Below are positions 25,883 to 34,542 of a stretch of DNA of 64,000 nt, in pieces (position 1 is the first letter of the stretch; every line of letters begins with the position of its first letter). The stretch is from Terrabacter sp. Root85. Lineage in GTDB: Bacteria; Actinomycetota; Actinomycetes; Actinomycetales; Dermatophilaceae. The stretch is taken from NCBI RefSeq assembly GCF_001429185.1, contig NZ_LMIW01000001.1:895490-959489 (forward strand), given 5' to 3'. The notes beneath the pieces were generated by a model that was not told where the DNA came from, did no database searches, and saw only the letters and a program-made list of their open reading frames with translations. The translations under genes and the position numbers were made by a program.

Positions 25883-26389
25883 TCACCAGCCTGACGGATC
25901 ACCGGCGACGAGAGTCTCGGTGGTGATGACGTTGTCGACGGCACGGATCAGGTAGAGCTCGCGCGTGTCCCCACGCTCGGCCGCGATGACTCCGTTGACG
26001 ACGTGGTCGAAGGTGAAGTCCTCGAAGTCAGCCCGTGCGCCGCGGGCCAGGCCGTCGGGGCCGAGGAAGTGGCCGACGAGGTGCTCGAGCCACGGCACGG
26101 CGTGGTTGGACTTCTCGACCTCACGCCAGTGCAGGCAGCACCCTTCGACACAGGGGACCCAGTCGCACATCCCCCACGGGGTCAGGATCTCCGGATCGCT
26201 CAGCGGCGCAACGCCCCTGCCCGAGCCGCGCGCTCGTTCCGCTCTCTCGGCTCGCGGGTTCAGAGGGACGTCGTAGCCGTGCTCTCGCGGGTCGATGAGC
26301 TCGGCGTAGGCACGGAGCCACTCGATCTCCGGCTCGCGCAGACGCGGCCTGATGTCGAGTCGCCCGAGATAGTGCGTGCTGTATCCCAT
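25883..26389 (-). CDS. Hypothetical protein, 168 aa
   Basis: The protein opens GYSTHYLGRLDIRPRLREPE and includes MCDWVPCVEGCCLHWREVEKSN, with a CxxGCC-like cysteine cluster, then VPWLEHLVGHFLGPDGLARG. No transmembrane or signal sequence is visible. ATG 26389 is chosen because GGAGG lies 5 nt upstream; upstream in-frame sequence is Arg/Pro-rich. I recognise only a general resemblance to uncharacterised actinobacterial proteins. It lies just upstream of the toxin-antitoxin promoter on the same strand. Confidence 0.6.
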   Translation of the reverse strand: MGYSTHYLGRLDIRPRLREPEIEWLRAYAELIDPREHGYDVPLNPRAERAERARGSGRGVAPLSDPEILTPWGMCDWVPCVEGCCLHWREVEKSNHAVPWLEHLVGHFLGPDGLARGARADFEDFTFDHVVNGVIAAERGDTRELYLIRAVDNVITTETLVAGDPSGW

Positions 26390-26556
26390 CGGTCCTCCGT
26401 GCCGGTCGCAGAAGCAAGTAGTGGTGGAGCCGAGCCAACCACCGCGAAGCGCTCGTGGGCGGGTGTCATCCACAGGCGAAGAGCGACCGCTGTGCGGCGG
26501 CGCGCTGCTGGGGACAACCTCGACGGGAACACCCAGTTCGCTGGCACGGTCGAGCC

Positions 26557-27060
26557 ATGACCAGATCTCGTGAGCGTTGGGAGCTCGAGGACCCAGAGCT
26601 CGTCCTGCAATCCATCGACGACGTGTGTCCGCTCGTCTCCGGTCGTGTCGTGGTCGCGGCCCTGGAGCTCGAGACCCAGGAGGTGGTTGGCGCCTCCGTG
26701 GTGCCGGATCCGACCGAAACACAACCGTGCTGGGACCCGTATGACGCAGGTGCGCGGCTGCGCAGTGTCGCGGTCGACCTCGTCCCGGAGCCGAGAAGCA
26801 CGCCGCGGGGCTGGAGGCCGATCACGCACCTGCTGGTGACAGTCGTGTGCCGCGAGGGCCGGGTCATCGACACCATCGCCGAGCACCGATGGTTTCAGGC
26901 GTGGCGCTACAGCAACCACCTCACCAGTGCGATCGATGGTGACGTCTACGTTGTGACTCCTCACGGCTGGACGGGCGTCATGGACCAGCGCGGAGGCCAA
27001 CTGCCTCGGCTCCGCCCGCGCCTCGCCGTAGCCGTGAATCGGTCGACACGGGTCTTGTGA
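26557..27060 (+). CDS. Hypothetical protein, 167 aa
   Basis: A cytoplasmic-looking protein containing RPITHLLVTVVCREGRVID and FQAWRYSNHLTSAIDGDVYVVTPHGW. It has no membrane segment or catalytic motif that I recognise. CACGGT, a variant -10, lies exactly 6 nt before the ATG. The stop overlaps a GTG of the next gene, but that gene more likely begins 30 nt downstream. Confidence 0.55.
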   Translation: MTRSRERWELEDPELVLQSIDDVCPLVSGRVVVAALELETQEVVGASVVPDPTETQPCWDPYDAGARLRSVAVDLVPEPRSTPRGWRPITHLLVTVVCREGRVIDTIAEHRWFQAWRYSNHLTSAIDGDVYVVTPHGWTGVMDQRGGQLPRLRPRLAVAVNRSTRVL

Positions 27061-27089
27061 TGCCGGCGGGTGCCGAGGATTCTGAGCAC

Positions 27090-29018
27090 ATGGACGCATC
27101 TGCTGACGTCGCGACCTCGCACGCCCCGACGCGCACGACAGGCTCGCCGGGGCCGACGGGCCACGTGAAGGCGGTCCCGATCGCGGACTACGGGTTCCTG
27201 TCCGACGGTGAGGTGACAGCCCTCGTGGCGCCGGGCGGCGACGTCGACTGGATGTGCCTGCCGCGGCTGGACTCGCCGAGCGTCTTCGGGGCGGTGCTCG
27301 GGCGGCACTCGGGGCGCTTCCGGCTCGGGCCGTCCGACGTCAGCGTGCCGACGGCGCGGCGCTACCTGCCGGGCACGATGGTGCTCGAGACGAGCTGGGG
27401 CACCCCGACGGGCTGGATCATCGTCCGCGACGTGCTGCTCATCGGGCCGTGGCGCCACGACGAGGACGTGTCACCGAAGCACCGGCGCACGCCGATGGAC
27501 TACGACGCCGAGCACACGCTGCTGCGGACGATCCGTTGCGTGTCGGGCGAGGTGCAGACGGTGATGGAGTGCGAGCCGGTGCTCGACTACGGGCGCCAGC
27601 CGGTGACGTGGGACTACACCGACCTGGGCTACCACCAGGGCCGAGCGACCGGCGCGGGGTCGGACGTGGTGCTCACGCTGACGACGGACCTGCGGCTCGG
27701 CTTCGAGGGTGGGCAGGCTGCTGCGAGAACGCTGCTCAGGGAGGGCGACGTCCGCTACATCGCGCTCTCGTGGGGTGAGAAGGCGCCTCCGACCGACTTC
27801 GGCCAGGCGTACCAGCGGCTCGTGTGGACGGCCCACCACTGGCAGCACTGGCTCGCGCGCGGCCGTTTCCCCGACCACCCGTGGCGCGGCTACCTCCAGC
27901 GGAGTGCCTTGACGCTCAAGGGACTGACGTATGCGCCGACGGGTGCGATCGCTGCCGCGTCGACGACGTCGCTGCCGGAAACCATTGGTGGGGAACGGAA
28001 CTACGACTACCGCTACACGTGGATCCGCGACGCGACGTTCGCCCTGTGGGGGATGTACTCGCTGGGGTTCGACTGGGAGGCCGTGGACTTCTTCTCGTTC
28101 ATCGCCGACATGGCCGAGCGCGACGAGGACTTGCAGATCATGTACGGCATCGGCGGGGAGCGTGAGCTGCCGGAGTTCGAGCTCGACCACCTGCCGGGGT
28201 ACGCCGGGTCGCGCCCCGTGCGCATCGGCAACGCCGCGCACTCGCAGGTGCAGCACGACGTCTGGGGCGCGCTGCTCGACTCGGTCTACCTCCACTCGAA
28301 GGTCGCCGACCACCTCGACGGGCGCATCTGGCCGATCCTCGGCAAGCAGGTGCGGACGGCGCTCAAGCACTGGCGCGAGCCCGACGCCGGCATCTGGGAG
28401 GTGCGCGGGGAGCTCAAGCACTTCACGTCGTCGAAGATCATGTGCTGGGTCGCGGTCGACCGCGGCGCGAAGCTCGCGTCGATGATCGGGGAGGACTCTC
28501 AGGCCGCGGAGTGGGAGCTGGCCGCCGAGGAGATCATGGCCGACATCCTCGAGCACGGGGTCGACGAGCGTGGGGTGCTGACGCAGTACTACGGGTCGTC
28601 GGCGCTGGACGCCTCGTTGCTGCTGGCGCCGCTGGTGCGCTTCCTGCCGCCGGACCACCCGGTGATCCGAGCGACGGTGCTGGCCATCGCGGACGAGCTG
28701 ACCGTCGACGGGCTGGTGCTGCGCTATCGCGTCGACGAGACGGACGACGGCTTCTCCGGCGAGGAGGGGACCTTCACGATCTGCTCGTTCTGGCTCGTGT
28801 CGGCGCTGTCGGAGATCGGCGAGCACAAGCGGGCGCACGAGCTGTGCGCGAAGCTGCTCTCGTTTGCGGGGCCGCTCGAGCTGTATGCCGAGGAGATCGA
28901 CACCCACACGGGGCGCCACCTCGGCAACTTCCCCCAGGCGTTCACCCATCTGGCCCTCATCAACGCGGTCATGCACGTCATCGCCACCGAGACGGGCGGC
29001 GAGCTGCCTCCCCGCTGA
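27090..29018 (+). CDS. GH15 glycoside hydrolase (glucoamylase/trehalase-like)
   Basis: The 642-aa protein has the two-part GH15 layout: an N-terminal beta-sandwich beginning IADYGFLSDGEVTALVAPGGDVDWMCLP and a C-terminal (alpha/alpha)6 barrel with NYDYRYTWIRDATFALW and GVLTQYYGSSALDASLLL, then EGTFTICSFWLVSAL. Actinobacterial members include trehalases and glucoamylase-like enzymes; which sugar is cut cannot be read. No signal peptide. ATG 27090 sits 6 nt after GATTCT, a weak -10; GTG 27057 is the alternative. Confidence 0.85.
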   Translation: MDASADVATSHAPTRTTGSPGPTGHVKAVPIADYGFLSDGEVTALVAPGGDVDWMCLPRLDSPSVFGAVLGRHSGRFRLGPSDVSVPTARRYLPGTMVLETSWGTPTGWIIVRDVLLIGPWRHDEDVSPKHRRTPMDYDAEHTLLRTIRCVSGEVQTVMECEPVLDYGRQPVTWDYTDLGYHQGRATGAGSDVVLTLTTDLRLGFEGGQAAARTLLREGDVRYIALSWGEKAPPTDFGQAYQRLVWTAHHWQHWLARGRFPDHPWRGYLQRSALTLKGLTYAPTGAIAAASTTSLPETIGGERNYDYRYTWIRDATFALWGMYSLGFDWEAVDFFSFIADMAERDEDLQIMYGIGGERELPEFELDHLPGYAGSRPVRIGNAAHSQVQHDVWGALLDSVYLHSKVADHLDGRIWPILGKQVRTALKHWREPDAGIWEVRGELKHFTSSKIMCWVAVDRGAKLASMIGEDSQAAEWELAAEEIMADILEHGVDERGVLTQYYGSSALDASLLLAPLVRFLPPDHPVIRATVLAIADELTVDGLVLRYRVDETDDGFSGEEGTFTICSFWLVSALSEIGEHKRAHELCAKLLSFAGPLELYAEEIDTHTGRHLGNFPQAFTHLALINAVMHVIATETGGELPPR

Positions 29019-29084
29019 CGCCCCGCACCGCGCTTCGTCGCCATACCGAGAACCGATCGGGCCCTCCGGGTCGACAGTAGAGAT

Positions 29085-29639
29085 GTGTCACCGCTCGTCG
29101 CTCCCGACGACCAGAGCCTCCTCGAGGCGCTGGCCTCCGGGGACGTCGGCGCCCTCGAGAGGCTCTACGAGCGTCACGCACCGTGGCTCTCGGTCCGGCT
29201 GATGCGGCGCTGCAACGACCGTGAGGTCGTGGCCGACGTGCTCCAGGACACCTTCGTGGCCGTGTGGCAGGGGGCCCGGCGCTACCAGGGGACGGGCGAG
29301 GTCGGCGCCTGGATGTGGGGGATCGCGATCCGGCGGCTCGTCAGCCGTCTCCGGTCGCGCCGGGACGTCGTGCTCCTGCGCGACCCGGGGGCATCCGGCA
29401 CTGCCGCGCCCACCGCCGAGGACGAGCTGCTCCTCGGCGTCGAGTACGGCGATCTCGGTCGGGCGATGGCCGCCCTGTCCCCCGAGCTGCGCGCCGTCAT
29501 GCAGGCGACCGTGCTCGACGGCCTCACCACCCGGGAGGCCGCGCGACTGCTGGGCATCCCCCAGAACACCGTCAAGACGCGGGCCCACCGCGCGAGGGCG
29601 CGCCTGCGGGCGAGCCTGCTGGAAGGAGCCTCGTCATGA
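29085..29639 (+). CDS. ECF-type RNA polymerase sigma factor
   Basis: The 184-aa protein has sigma region 2 (LERLYERHAPWLSVRLMRR, VADVLQDTFVAVWQGARRY) and region 4 with the helix-turn-helix LTTREAARLLGIPQNTVKTRAHRARARLRA, with no region 1 or 3. ECF sigma factors direct RNA polymerase to a small regulon and are held by a cognate anti-sigma factor, here the next gene, which overlaps it by 4 nt. GACAGT, a variant -10, stands 6 nt before the GTG. Confidence 0.92.
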   Translation: MSPLVAPDDQSLLEALASGDVGALERLYERHAPWLSVRLMRRCNDREVVADVLQDTFVAVWQGARRYQGTGEVGAWMWGIAIRRLVSRLRSRRDVVLLRDPGASGTAAPTAEDELLLGVEYGDLGRAMAALSPELRAVMQATVLDGLTTREAARLLGIPQNTVKTRAHRARARLRASLLEGASS

Positions 29640-30574
29640 GTACGAGCCACGTGCGGCCGGACGACCTGCGTGCGTGGGTCCACGGCCACGCTGACGCCGT
29701 CACGTCGATGTCGCTGGAGCAGCACCTCGTGCGGTGCCCGCAGTGCCAGGCGAGCGTCGCCGCCGAGCTGCCACCGATGGCGTATGCCGTCGGCTCCCTT
29801 CCCGGGGTCACGCCGCTTTCGGAGGCGGTAGGTCTCGAGCAGCCTGGGCCACCAGCGCTTTCCGAGGTTCCGGACGCACCGGACCTGCCGGACCTGCCGG
29901 ACCTGGCGGCCGTCTGGACCGCCGTGCGCGACGAGATCGAGGTGCCACGTGTGTCGCTGCTGGAGCGGCTCCTCGCGCGGCTCGGCCTTCCGCCCGGCGA
30001 CGCGATGCTCGTGGCCGCGGCGCCGGCGCTGCGCGGATCCTGGATCTGCGCGGTCGCCCTCGCCGTCGCCTTCGCGGTCGGTGGGGCCGTGGCCGCGCGC
30101 AACGGCAGCGTCATGATCTTCCTCGTCGTGGCGCCGATCGTGCCGGTGCTCGCCGTGGCGACGGCCTTCGGCCCCGAGGGCGGGCCGGCGCTCGAGCAGG
30201 AGAGCTCGGCGCCGTACCCGCTCGCTCGCCTGCTGCTGCTCCGGACCGCCGCCGTGCTCCTCGCGGCGCTCCCCGTCGTGCTCGTCGGGCAGTTCGTCTT
30301 CCCCGAGTCGGCGGCGTGGGTGTGGCTCCTCCCGGCGCTGGGCTTCACCGCGGCGGTGCTCGCCCTCTCGACGTGGTTCGGGCCGTGGCGCCCGGCGAGC
30401 GCCATCACCGTCGCCTGGGTCTTCGCCACCGGCGCGGCCTCCCGCCTCGACACGATCTGGGCCGTCTTCGCGCCGCAGTACCTCGTCCTCTACCTCCTCA
30501 TGCTCCTCATCGGGCCGCTCGTCCTCGTCCTTCGAGCCCGGCGACTCGGCACGATCGGAAGGATCGCGTCATGA
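29636..30574 (+). CDS. Zinc-finger anti-sigma factor with six-span membrane domain
   Basis: The 312-aa protein begins with a zf-HC2 anti-sigma motif (LEQHLVRCPQCQASV: His-x3-Cys-x2-Cys) that should clamp the preceding sigma factor, followed by a Pro-rich linker and about six membrane spans from residue 140 on (SWICAVALAVAFAVGGAVAA, IVPVLAVATAFGP, LLLLRTAAVLLAALPVVLVGQF and others). The membrane half looks like an ABC-2-like or sensory domain that could report envelope stress. It overlaps the sigma gene and the downstream ATPase gene by 4 nt each. Confidence 0.85.
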   Translation: MSTSHVRPDDLRAWVHGHADAVTSMSLEQHLVRCPQCQASVAAELPPMAYAVGSLPGVTPLSEAVGLEQPGPPALSEVPDAPDLPDLPDLAAVWTAVRDEIEVPRVSLLERLLARLGLPPGDAMLVAAAPALRGSWICAVALAVAFAVGGAVAARNGSVMIFLVVAPIVPVLAVATAFGPEGGPALEQESSAPYPLARLLLLRTAAVLLAALPVVLVGQFVFPESAAWVWLLPALGFTAAVLALSTWFGPWRPASAITVAWVFATGAASRLDTIWAVFAPQYLVLYLLMLLIGPLVLVLRARRLGTIGRIAS

Positions 30575-31470
30575 CCACAACCGGCTCGACCCCGGTCTCC
30601 CTGCGCGGTGTCACCAAGCGCTACCGCTCCCTCGCGGCCCTCGACGACGTCGACCTCGACCTCGGGCCCGGCATCACCGGACTGCTCGGTCCGAACGGCG
30701 CCGGCAAGACGACGATGCTCCGCGTCATGGCGACGGTGCTGCGGCCCGACGCCGGCGAGGTGCGGCTCCTCGGCCGCGACCCGAGCCAGCCGGATGCCCG
30801 CACCGAGGTCAGGCGGCGGCTCGGCTACCAACCGCAGGAGCTCGGCTTCCCGCGCGGGTTCTCCACCTTCGCCTTCGTCAACTACATGGCGGTCCTCAAG
30901 GAGTGGGCCGACCGTGGGACTCGCACCACGGAGGTGAGACGGGTGCTCGACCTCGTCGGCCTCGGCGACGTCGCTACGAAACGCATCAGTCGGCTCTCGG
31001 GTGGGCAGCGGCGCCGGGTCGCCCTGGCCCAGGCCCTGCTCGGCACACCGGAGCTGCTGGTCCTCGACGAGCCGACGACCGGGCTCGACCCCGAGCAGCG
31101 CGCGTCCTTGCGTGGCGTGCTCGCCGACATCGCCGCGACGTCCACCATGGTCATCTCGACGCACCAGACCGAGGACGTCGCCGCACTCTGCCGCCGGGTC
31201 GTCGTGCTCGATGCCGGGCGCGTGCACTTCGACGGCACGGTGCCCGAGCTCGTGTCGCTCGCAGCCGGACGGGTCTGGATGGCCGCGGCCCCGGATGCCG
31301 CGGCGCAGGCGTCGTGGCGCACCGCGTCCGGGCGCTATCGCAACGTCGGGGAGTCGGTGCCGAGGGGCGCCGAGCTCGTCGAGCCCAGCCTCGAGGACGC
31401 CTACCTGCTGCTGCGGGGCGCCACCGCCCCCACGTCCGCTGACGCCACGACCTCGGCGGAGGTGGCGTGA
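30571..31470 (+). CDS. ABC transporter ATPase (ABC-2 exporter type)
   Basis: The 299-aa ATPase has Walker A GPNGAGKTTMLRV, the signature LSGGQRRRVALAQAL, Walker B LLVLDEPTTGLDP and the H-loop ISTHQTEDV. The single-domain form followed by a membrane partner is typical of ABC-2 exporters for drugs, lipids or peptides. Its ATG overlaps the anti-sigma stop, which puts the transporter under the sigma/anti-sigma pair in one transcript. Confidence 0.93.
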   Translation: MTTTGSTPVSLRGVTKRYRSLAALDDVDLDLGPGITGLLGPNGAGKTTMLRVMATVLRPDAGEVRLLGRDPSQPDARTEVRRRLGYQPQELGFPRGFSTFAFVNYMAVLKEWADRGTRTTEVRRVLDLVGLGDVATKRISRLSGGQRRRVALAQALLGTPELLVLDEPTTGLDPEQRASLRGVLADIAATSTMVISTHQTEDVAALCRRVVVLDAGRVHFDGTVPELVSLAAGRVWMAAAPDAAAQASWRTASGRYRNVGESVPRGAELVEPSLEDAYLLLRGATAPTSADATTSAEVA

Positions 31471-32423
31471 TGACCACCACCCCGCAGGACGCCCTTGCCG
31501 TGACGACCGCCCTCGCCCCGCATGGCGGCTACCGCAGCCCGTTCGCCGCGCTCGCCCGCATCGAGGCATGGCGCTTCGCCCGACACCCGATGTTCCTCGT
31601 GGGCACGGCGCTCGGCGTCGTCTTCACGGCCATGGCCCTCAACGAGCAGGCACACCAGGTCACCAGCGACTCGCTCAGCCTGCCCGTCGTCGCCCTGACG
31701 GTGGGGGTGGCCTCGATGATCACCGCCTACCACCTGACGCGGTCCTTCCACAGGGCCGGCGAGCTGCTCGAGGCGTCGCCCACCTCCGTCACCACCCGGA
31801 CGGCCGCGCTCTGCCTGATGGCTGGTGTCCCTGCCCTCGTCGCCTCGGCGTGGCTCGTCCTCTACTACGCCATCGGCCCGTCGGCGTTGAGTGCGCCGGA
31901 GTGGATGTACGGCCCCTTCTCGCCCGCAGCGGTCGCGACGGTCCTCGTGCAGAACTCGATCGCCTGCTCCGTCGGCGGGACCCTGCTCGGCGTCGCTGCC
32001 GGCCGGTGGTGGCGCTTCCGCGGCGCGTCAGCCGTCCTCGTGCTGGCGGTGGTGGTGTGGACCTTCGGCGTCCTCGGCGTCTTCACCAACACCGAGTCAG
32101 CACCAGCTGAGTGGTACCGCTGGGTCAGGCTGTTCGAGCCCCTCGGCATCTTCACTAACGCAGCGCAGGGTTACGTCGCGGTCACCAGCCTGACCGGGTC
32201 GCCGGCGTGGTACCTCGCGTGGACCCTCACGCTCTGCGGCCTTGCCGCCCTGGCCGCGTTGCTGTGGCGGTCGGAGGGTCGGACGCGGCGGCGTCTCGTC
32301 CGGATCGGCGTGGTCCTCGTCGCCCTCTCCGTCCTCACCTACGGCTTGGCCTCCGCCGGCGGGCTCAGCGAGCCGGTGCGCTCCTACCCCGACGGCCACA
32401 GCGTCGTCCTCGTCTCGAAGTGA
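31467..32423 (+). CDS. ABC-2-type permease
   Basis: The 318-aa protein has six to seven membrane spans in the ABC-2 pattern and no other domain; it starts at GTG 31467 or ATG 31470 overlapping the ATPase stop. With the ATPase it forms the exporter of the operon. The exported substrate is unknown. Confidence 0.85.
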   Translation: MMTTTPQDALAVTTALAPHGGYRSPFAALARIEAWRFARHPMFLVGTALGVVFTAMALNEQAHQVTSDSLSLPVVALTVGVASMITAYHLTRSFHRAGELLEASPTSVTTRTAALCLMAGVPALVASAWLVLYYAIGPSALSAPEWMYGPFSPAAVATVLVQNSIACSVGGTLLGVAAGRWWRFRGASAVLVLAVVVWTFGVLGVFTNTESAPAEWYRWVRLFEPLGIFTNAAQGYVAVTSLTGSPAWYLAWTLTLCGLAALAALLWRSEGRTRRRLVRIGVVLVALSVLTYGLASAGGLSEPVRSYPDGHSVVLVSK

Positions 32424-33022
32424 ACGCGACTCGCACGCTCGGGCCGGCAGCGGGCATCCCGTGGCGGCCCGTGGCGGCCCTGACTGTCGCCGGGCTGCTC
32501 CTCGTCGGGGTCGCGGCGACGTGGACCACCAGCGCCGTCGCGGGCACCACGCTGGTGGTGGGCGTGGCCGCCCTCGCCGCGGCGACGGCATACGTCCTCG
32601 ACGAGGCGGCAGCCGAGGCAGTGGGGGCCGCGCCCACGTCACTGTGGAGGCGCAGCCGAGCCCGACTCGTCGTCGCCGGAGGGGTGCTCGTCGCGGGGTC
32701 GATGGGGGTCGCCGCTCTGGCGGTCAGGAGCGGGTCGAGCGCTCGGTTCGGCGTCATGGTGTGGCTGACAGGCTGTGTGCTCGTGGCCGTCGCCGCGGCC
32801 GCCGGCCTGCGTCGGAACGTGCCCGAGCCCGGGGACGCGGTCGGTGGCGCACTGCTGACGGTGGTCATCGCGCTGGCCGTCGTGAACCCGCTCTCGCGTT
32901 GGGTCGACGTCTTCCCGAGTGAGCCGGACGCACGGTGGGCAAGCTCGTTCGTGCTCTGGGGTGGCGTGGGCGCCCTCTGCCTGGCGGTGCTGACGCGCGC
33001 GACCCGGGACCCGCTCGCCTGA
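32420..33022 (+). CDS. Membrane protein, last gene of the sigma-exporter operon
   Basis: The 200-aa protein has about six hydrophobic segments, starting PVAALTVAGLLLVGVAATW, and no recognised motif. Its GTG overlaps the permease stop (GTGA). It may be an accessory membrane subunit of the exporter or a self-protection protein; only the coupling to the operon supports a role there. Confidence 0.7.
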   Translation: MNATRTLGPAAGIPWRPVAALTVAGLLLVGVAATWTTSAVAGTTLVVGVAALAAATAYVLDEAAAEAVGAAPTSLWRRSRARLVVAGGVLVAGSMGVAALAVRSGSSARFGVMVWLTGCVLVAVAAAAGLRRNVPEPGDAVGGALLTVVIALAVVNPLSRWVDVFPSEPDARWASSFVLWGGVGALCLAVLTRATRDPLA

Positions 33023-33114
33023 CGAGTGGCGGTGCTGCTGTTCGATTCGCCGGTGGCGATGGGCCGTCGAGCCGTAGCGTGCACCCAGGGGCCGAGGCGA
33101 CCGGAAGGCGCACC

Positions 33115-33729
33115 ATGATGCAGTTCGAGGTCGACCCGCGCCGGATGGCCCTGCTCACCATCGACGTCCAGAACGTCTTCGTCGAGATCGGGGCGGACGC
33201 GCGCGCCGTGGTCGAGCGCATCAACCGCCTGGCGGAGGTATGCCGTGTGGCCGGCATCCCGGTCATCCACGTGCGGCACGCGGTGCCTGCGGACGCCGAT
33301 CTCGGGATCCTCGGGGAGATGTTCCCGCCGGTGCGGGAGGGGATGCTCGACCGCACGTCCCGCACCGCCGCGTTCCACGAGTCGCTCGTCATGGACCCGT
33401 CCGACCACGTGCTCGAGAAGCCGCACTTCGGCGCCTTCCACGACACCGACCTGCTGACTCGGCTCGAGCTGCTCGGCGTCGACACGATCATCATCACCGG
33501 GATCGAGACGAACGTCTGCTGCGAGACGACGGCGCGCGAGGCGATGGTCCGCGACGTGCGCGCGTTCTTCATCAGCGACGCCACGACCACCGGCGGGGTG
33601 CCGGGGATGGAGGTCGCCGAGGTGCAGCGCGCCTCGCTGGCCACGGTCGGCACCTTCTTCGCCCAGGTCGCCACGACCGACGAGATGATCGACTGGATCG
33701 GTGCTGCGTCTGAGTCCACCGAGCGATAA
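33115..33729 (+). CDS. Isochorismatase-like cysteine hydrolase
   Basis: The 204-aa protein has the family triad: Asp17 in LLTIDVQNVF, Lys102 in VLEKPHFGAF and Cys135 in GIETNVCCETTAREA, where the preceding strand forms the usual cis-peptide turn. Such enzymes hydrolyse amides (nicotinamidase, ureidoacrylate) or vinyl ethers; the substrate is not predictable. A GGAAGG ribosome-binding site precedes ATG 33115, with ATG 33118 next to it. A TAGCGT box at 33075-33080 may be its -10. Confidence 0.88.
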   Translation: MMQFEVDPRRMALLTIDVQNVFVEIGADARAVVERINRLAEVCRVAGIPVIHVRHAVPADADLGILGEMFPPVREGMLDRTSRTAAFHESLVMDPSDHVLEKPHFGAFHDTDLLTRLELLGVDTIIITGIETNVCCETTAREAMVRDVRAFFISDATTTGGVPGMEVAEVQRASLATVGTFFAQVATTDEMIDWIGAASESTER

Positions 33730-33827
33730 GCGGTTGGCTCGTCGGTGGGTGGGGTGACGGCCGCCGAGGCGAAGGGTGGAGACTGGGGGTTCGGCGACTG
33801 CACCACGAAGGAAGCGGATGACTGCCC

Positions 33828-34382
33828 ATGTCTGACCAGGAGACGTTCGTGACTCCGAAGTTCGCCCAGCCCTACTGGGCGAAGCACGCCTACGAGGTGC
33901 TCGTGGAGACCGCGGGTCGCTACAACGCCGTCATCACCTACTCCGAGCTCGCCGAGGAGGTCCAGCGTCGCTCGTCACTGCGGACCAAGTCGCAGATGCG
34001 CAACTGGATCGGTGCTCTGCTCGCCGATCTGGTCAAGGTCAACCACGTGCGCAACGAGCCGCCGCTCGCGTCACTGGTCGTCCGCAAGGACGACGGCCAG
34101 GTCGGCGCCGGCTACGACGAGGCGCTACGTGTCGCCGGCGAGGCCCCGATCACCGACCCGCTCGAGCGCGAGAACAGCGCGGCCGCCGCGCGACTCGAGT
34201 GCTACCGCCACTGGGGAGCCGACGTGCCTGCTGACGCGGTGCCGACGCTGACGGCCAAGGCGCGGGTCGTTCGGGCGAGCACGCCGCGTGCGACTGCGGC
34301 CACTGAGGCTCGCCGCGGCGCGGTCTGCCCGACCTGCTTCATGGAGATGCCCGTCTCCGGCCCCTGCCCCAACTGCGACTGA
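33828..34382 (+). CDS. Hypothetical protein with C-terminal zinc ribbon
   Basis: The 184-aa protein has a helical N-terminal part with ITYSELAEEVQRRSSLRTKSQ that resembles a DNA-binding helix-turn-helix, and ends with CPTCFMEMPVSGPCPNC, a four-cysteine zinc ribbon. The middle part PLASLVVRKDDGQVGAGYDEA looks like a conserved loop of unknown use. It is the last normal-composition gene before the defence island and converges with the helicase gene. Function unknown; a nucleic-acid role is an inference. Confidence 0.6.
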   Translation: MSDQETFVTPKFAQPYWAKHAYEVLVETAGRYNAVITYSELAEEVQRRSSLRTKSQMRNWIGALLADLVKVNHVRNEPPLASLVVRKDDGQVGAGYDEALRVAGEAPITDPLERENSAAAARLECYRHWGADVPADAVPTLTAKARVVRASTPRATAATEARRGAVCPTCFMEMPVSGPCPNCD

Positions 34383-34390
34383 GTCGACCA

Positions 34391-34429
34391 GACCGCCGCG
34401 GGAGCCCGTCAGCGGTGCGTGCGGCGGTC
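34391..34429. terminator. Hairpin between the zinc-ribbon gene and the helicase
   Basis: GACCGCCGC pairs with GCGGCGGTC over 9 bp with a 21-nt loop, just after the stop at 34382 and facing the convergent helicase stop at 34543. Confidence 0.5.
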
Positions 34430-34542
34430 GCAGCCTGCGATGCCTTCGCCCGCGACGCGGGAGAAGACGTCATGCGCGTGTCTGCTTGCGCAACGACGCT
34501 ACGCAGCAGTGCCAGGCAGTCACAGTGCGAACGACGAAGGGT

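Noticed and set aside
27471-28976. 501-codon open frame antisense to the GH15 gene
   Set aside because: Composition is Arg/Val/Asp-biased with no family motif, and the GH15 frame shows full conserved motifs.
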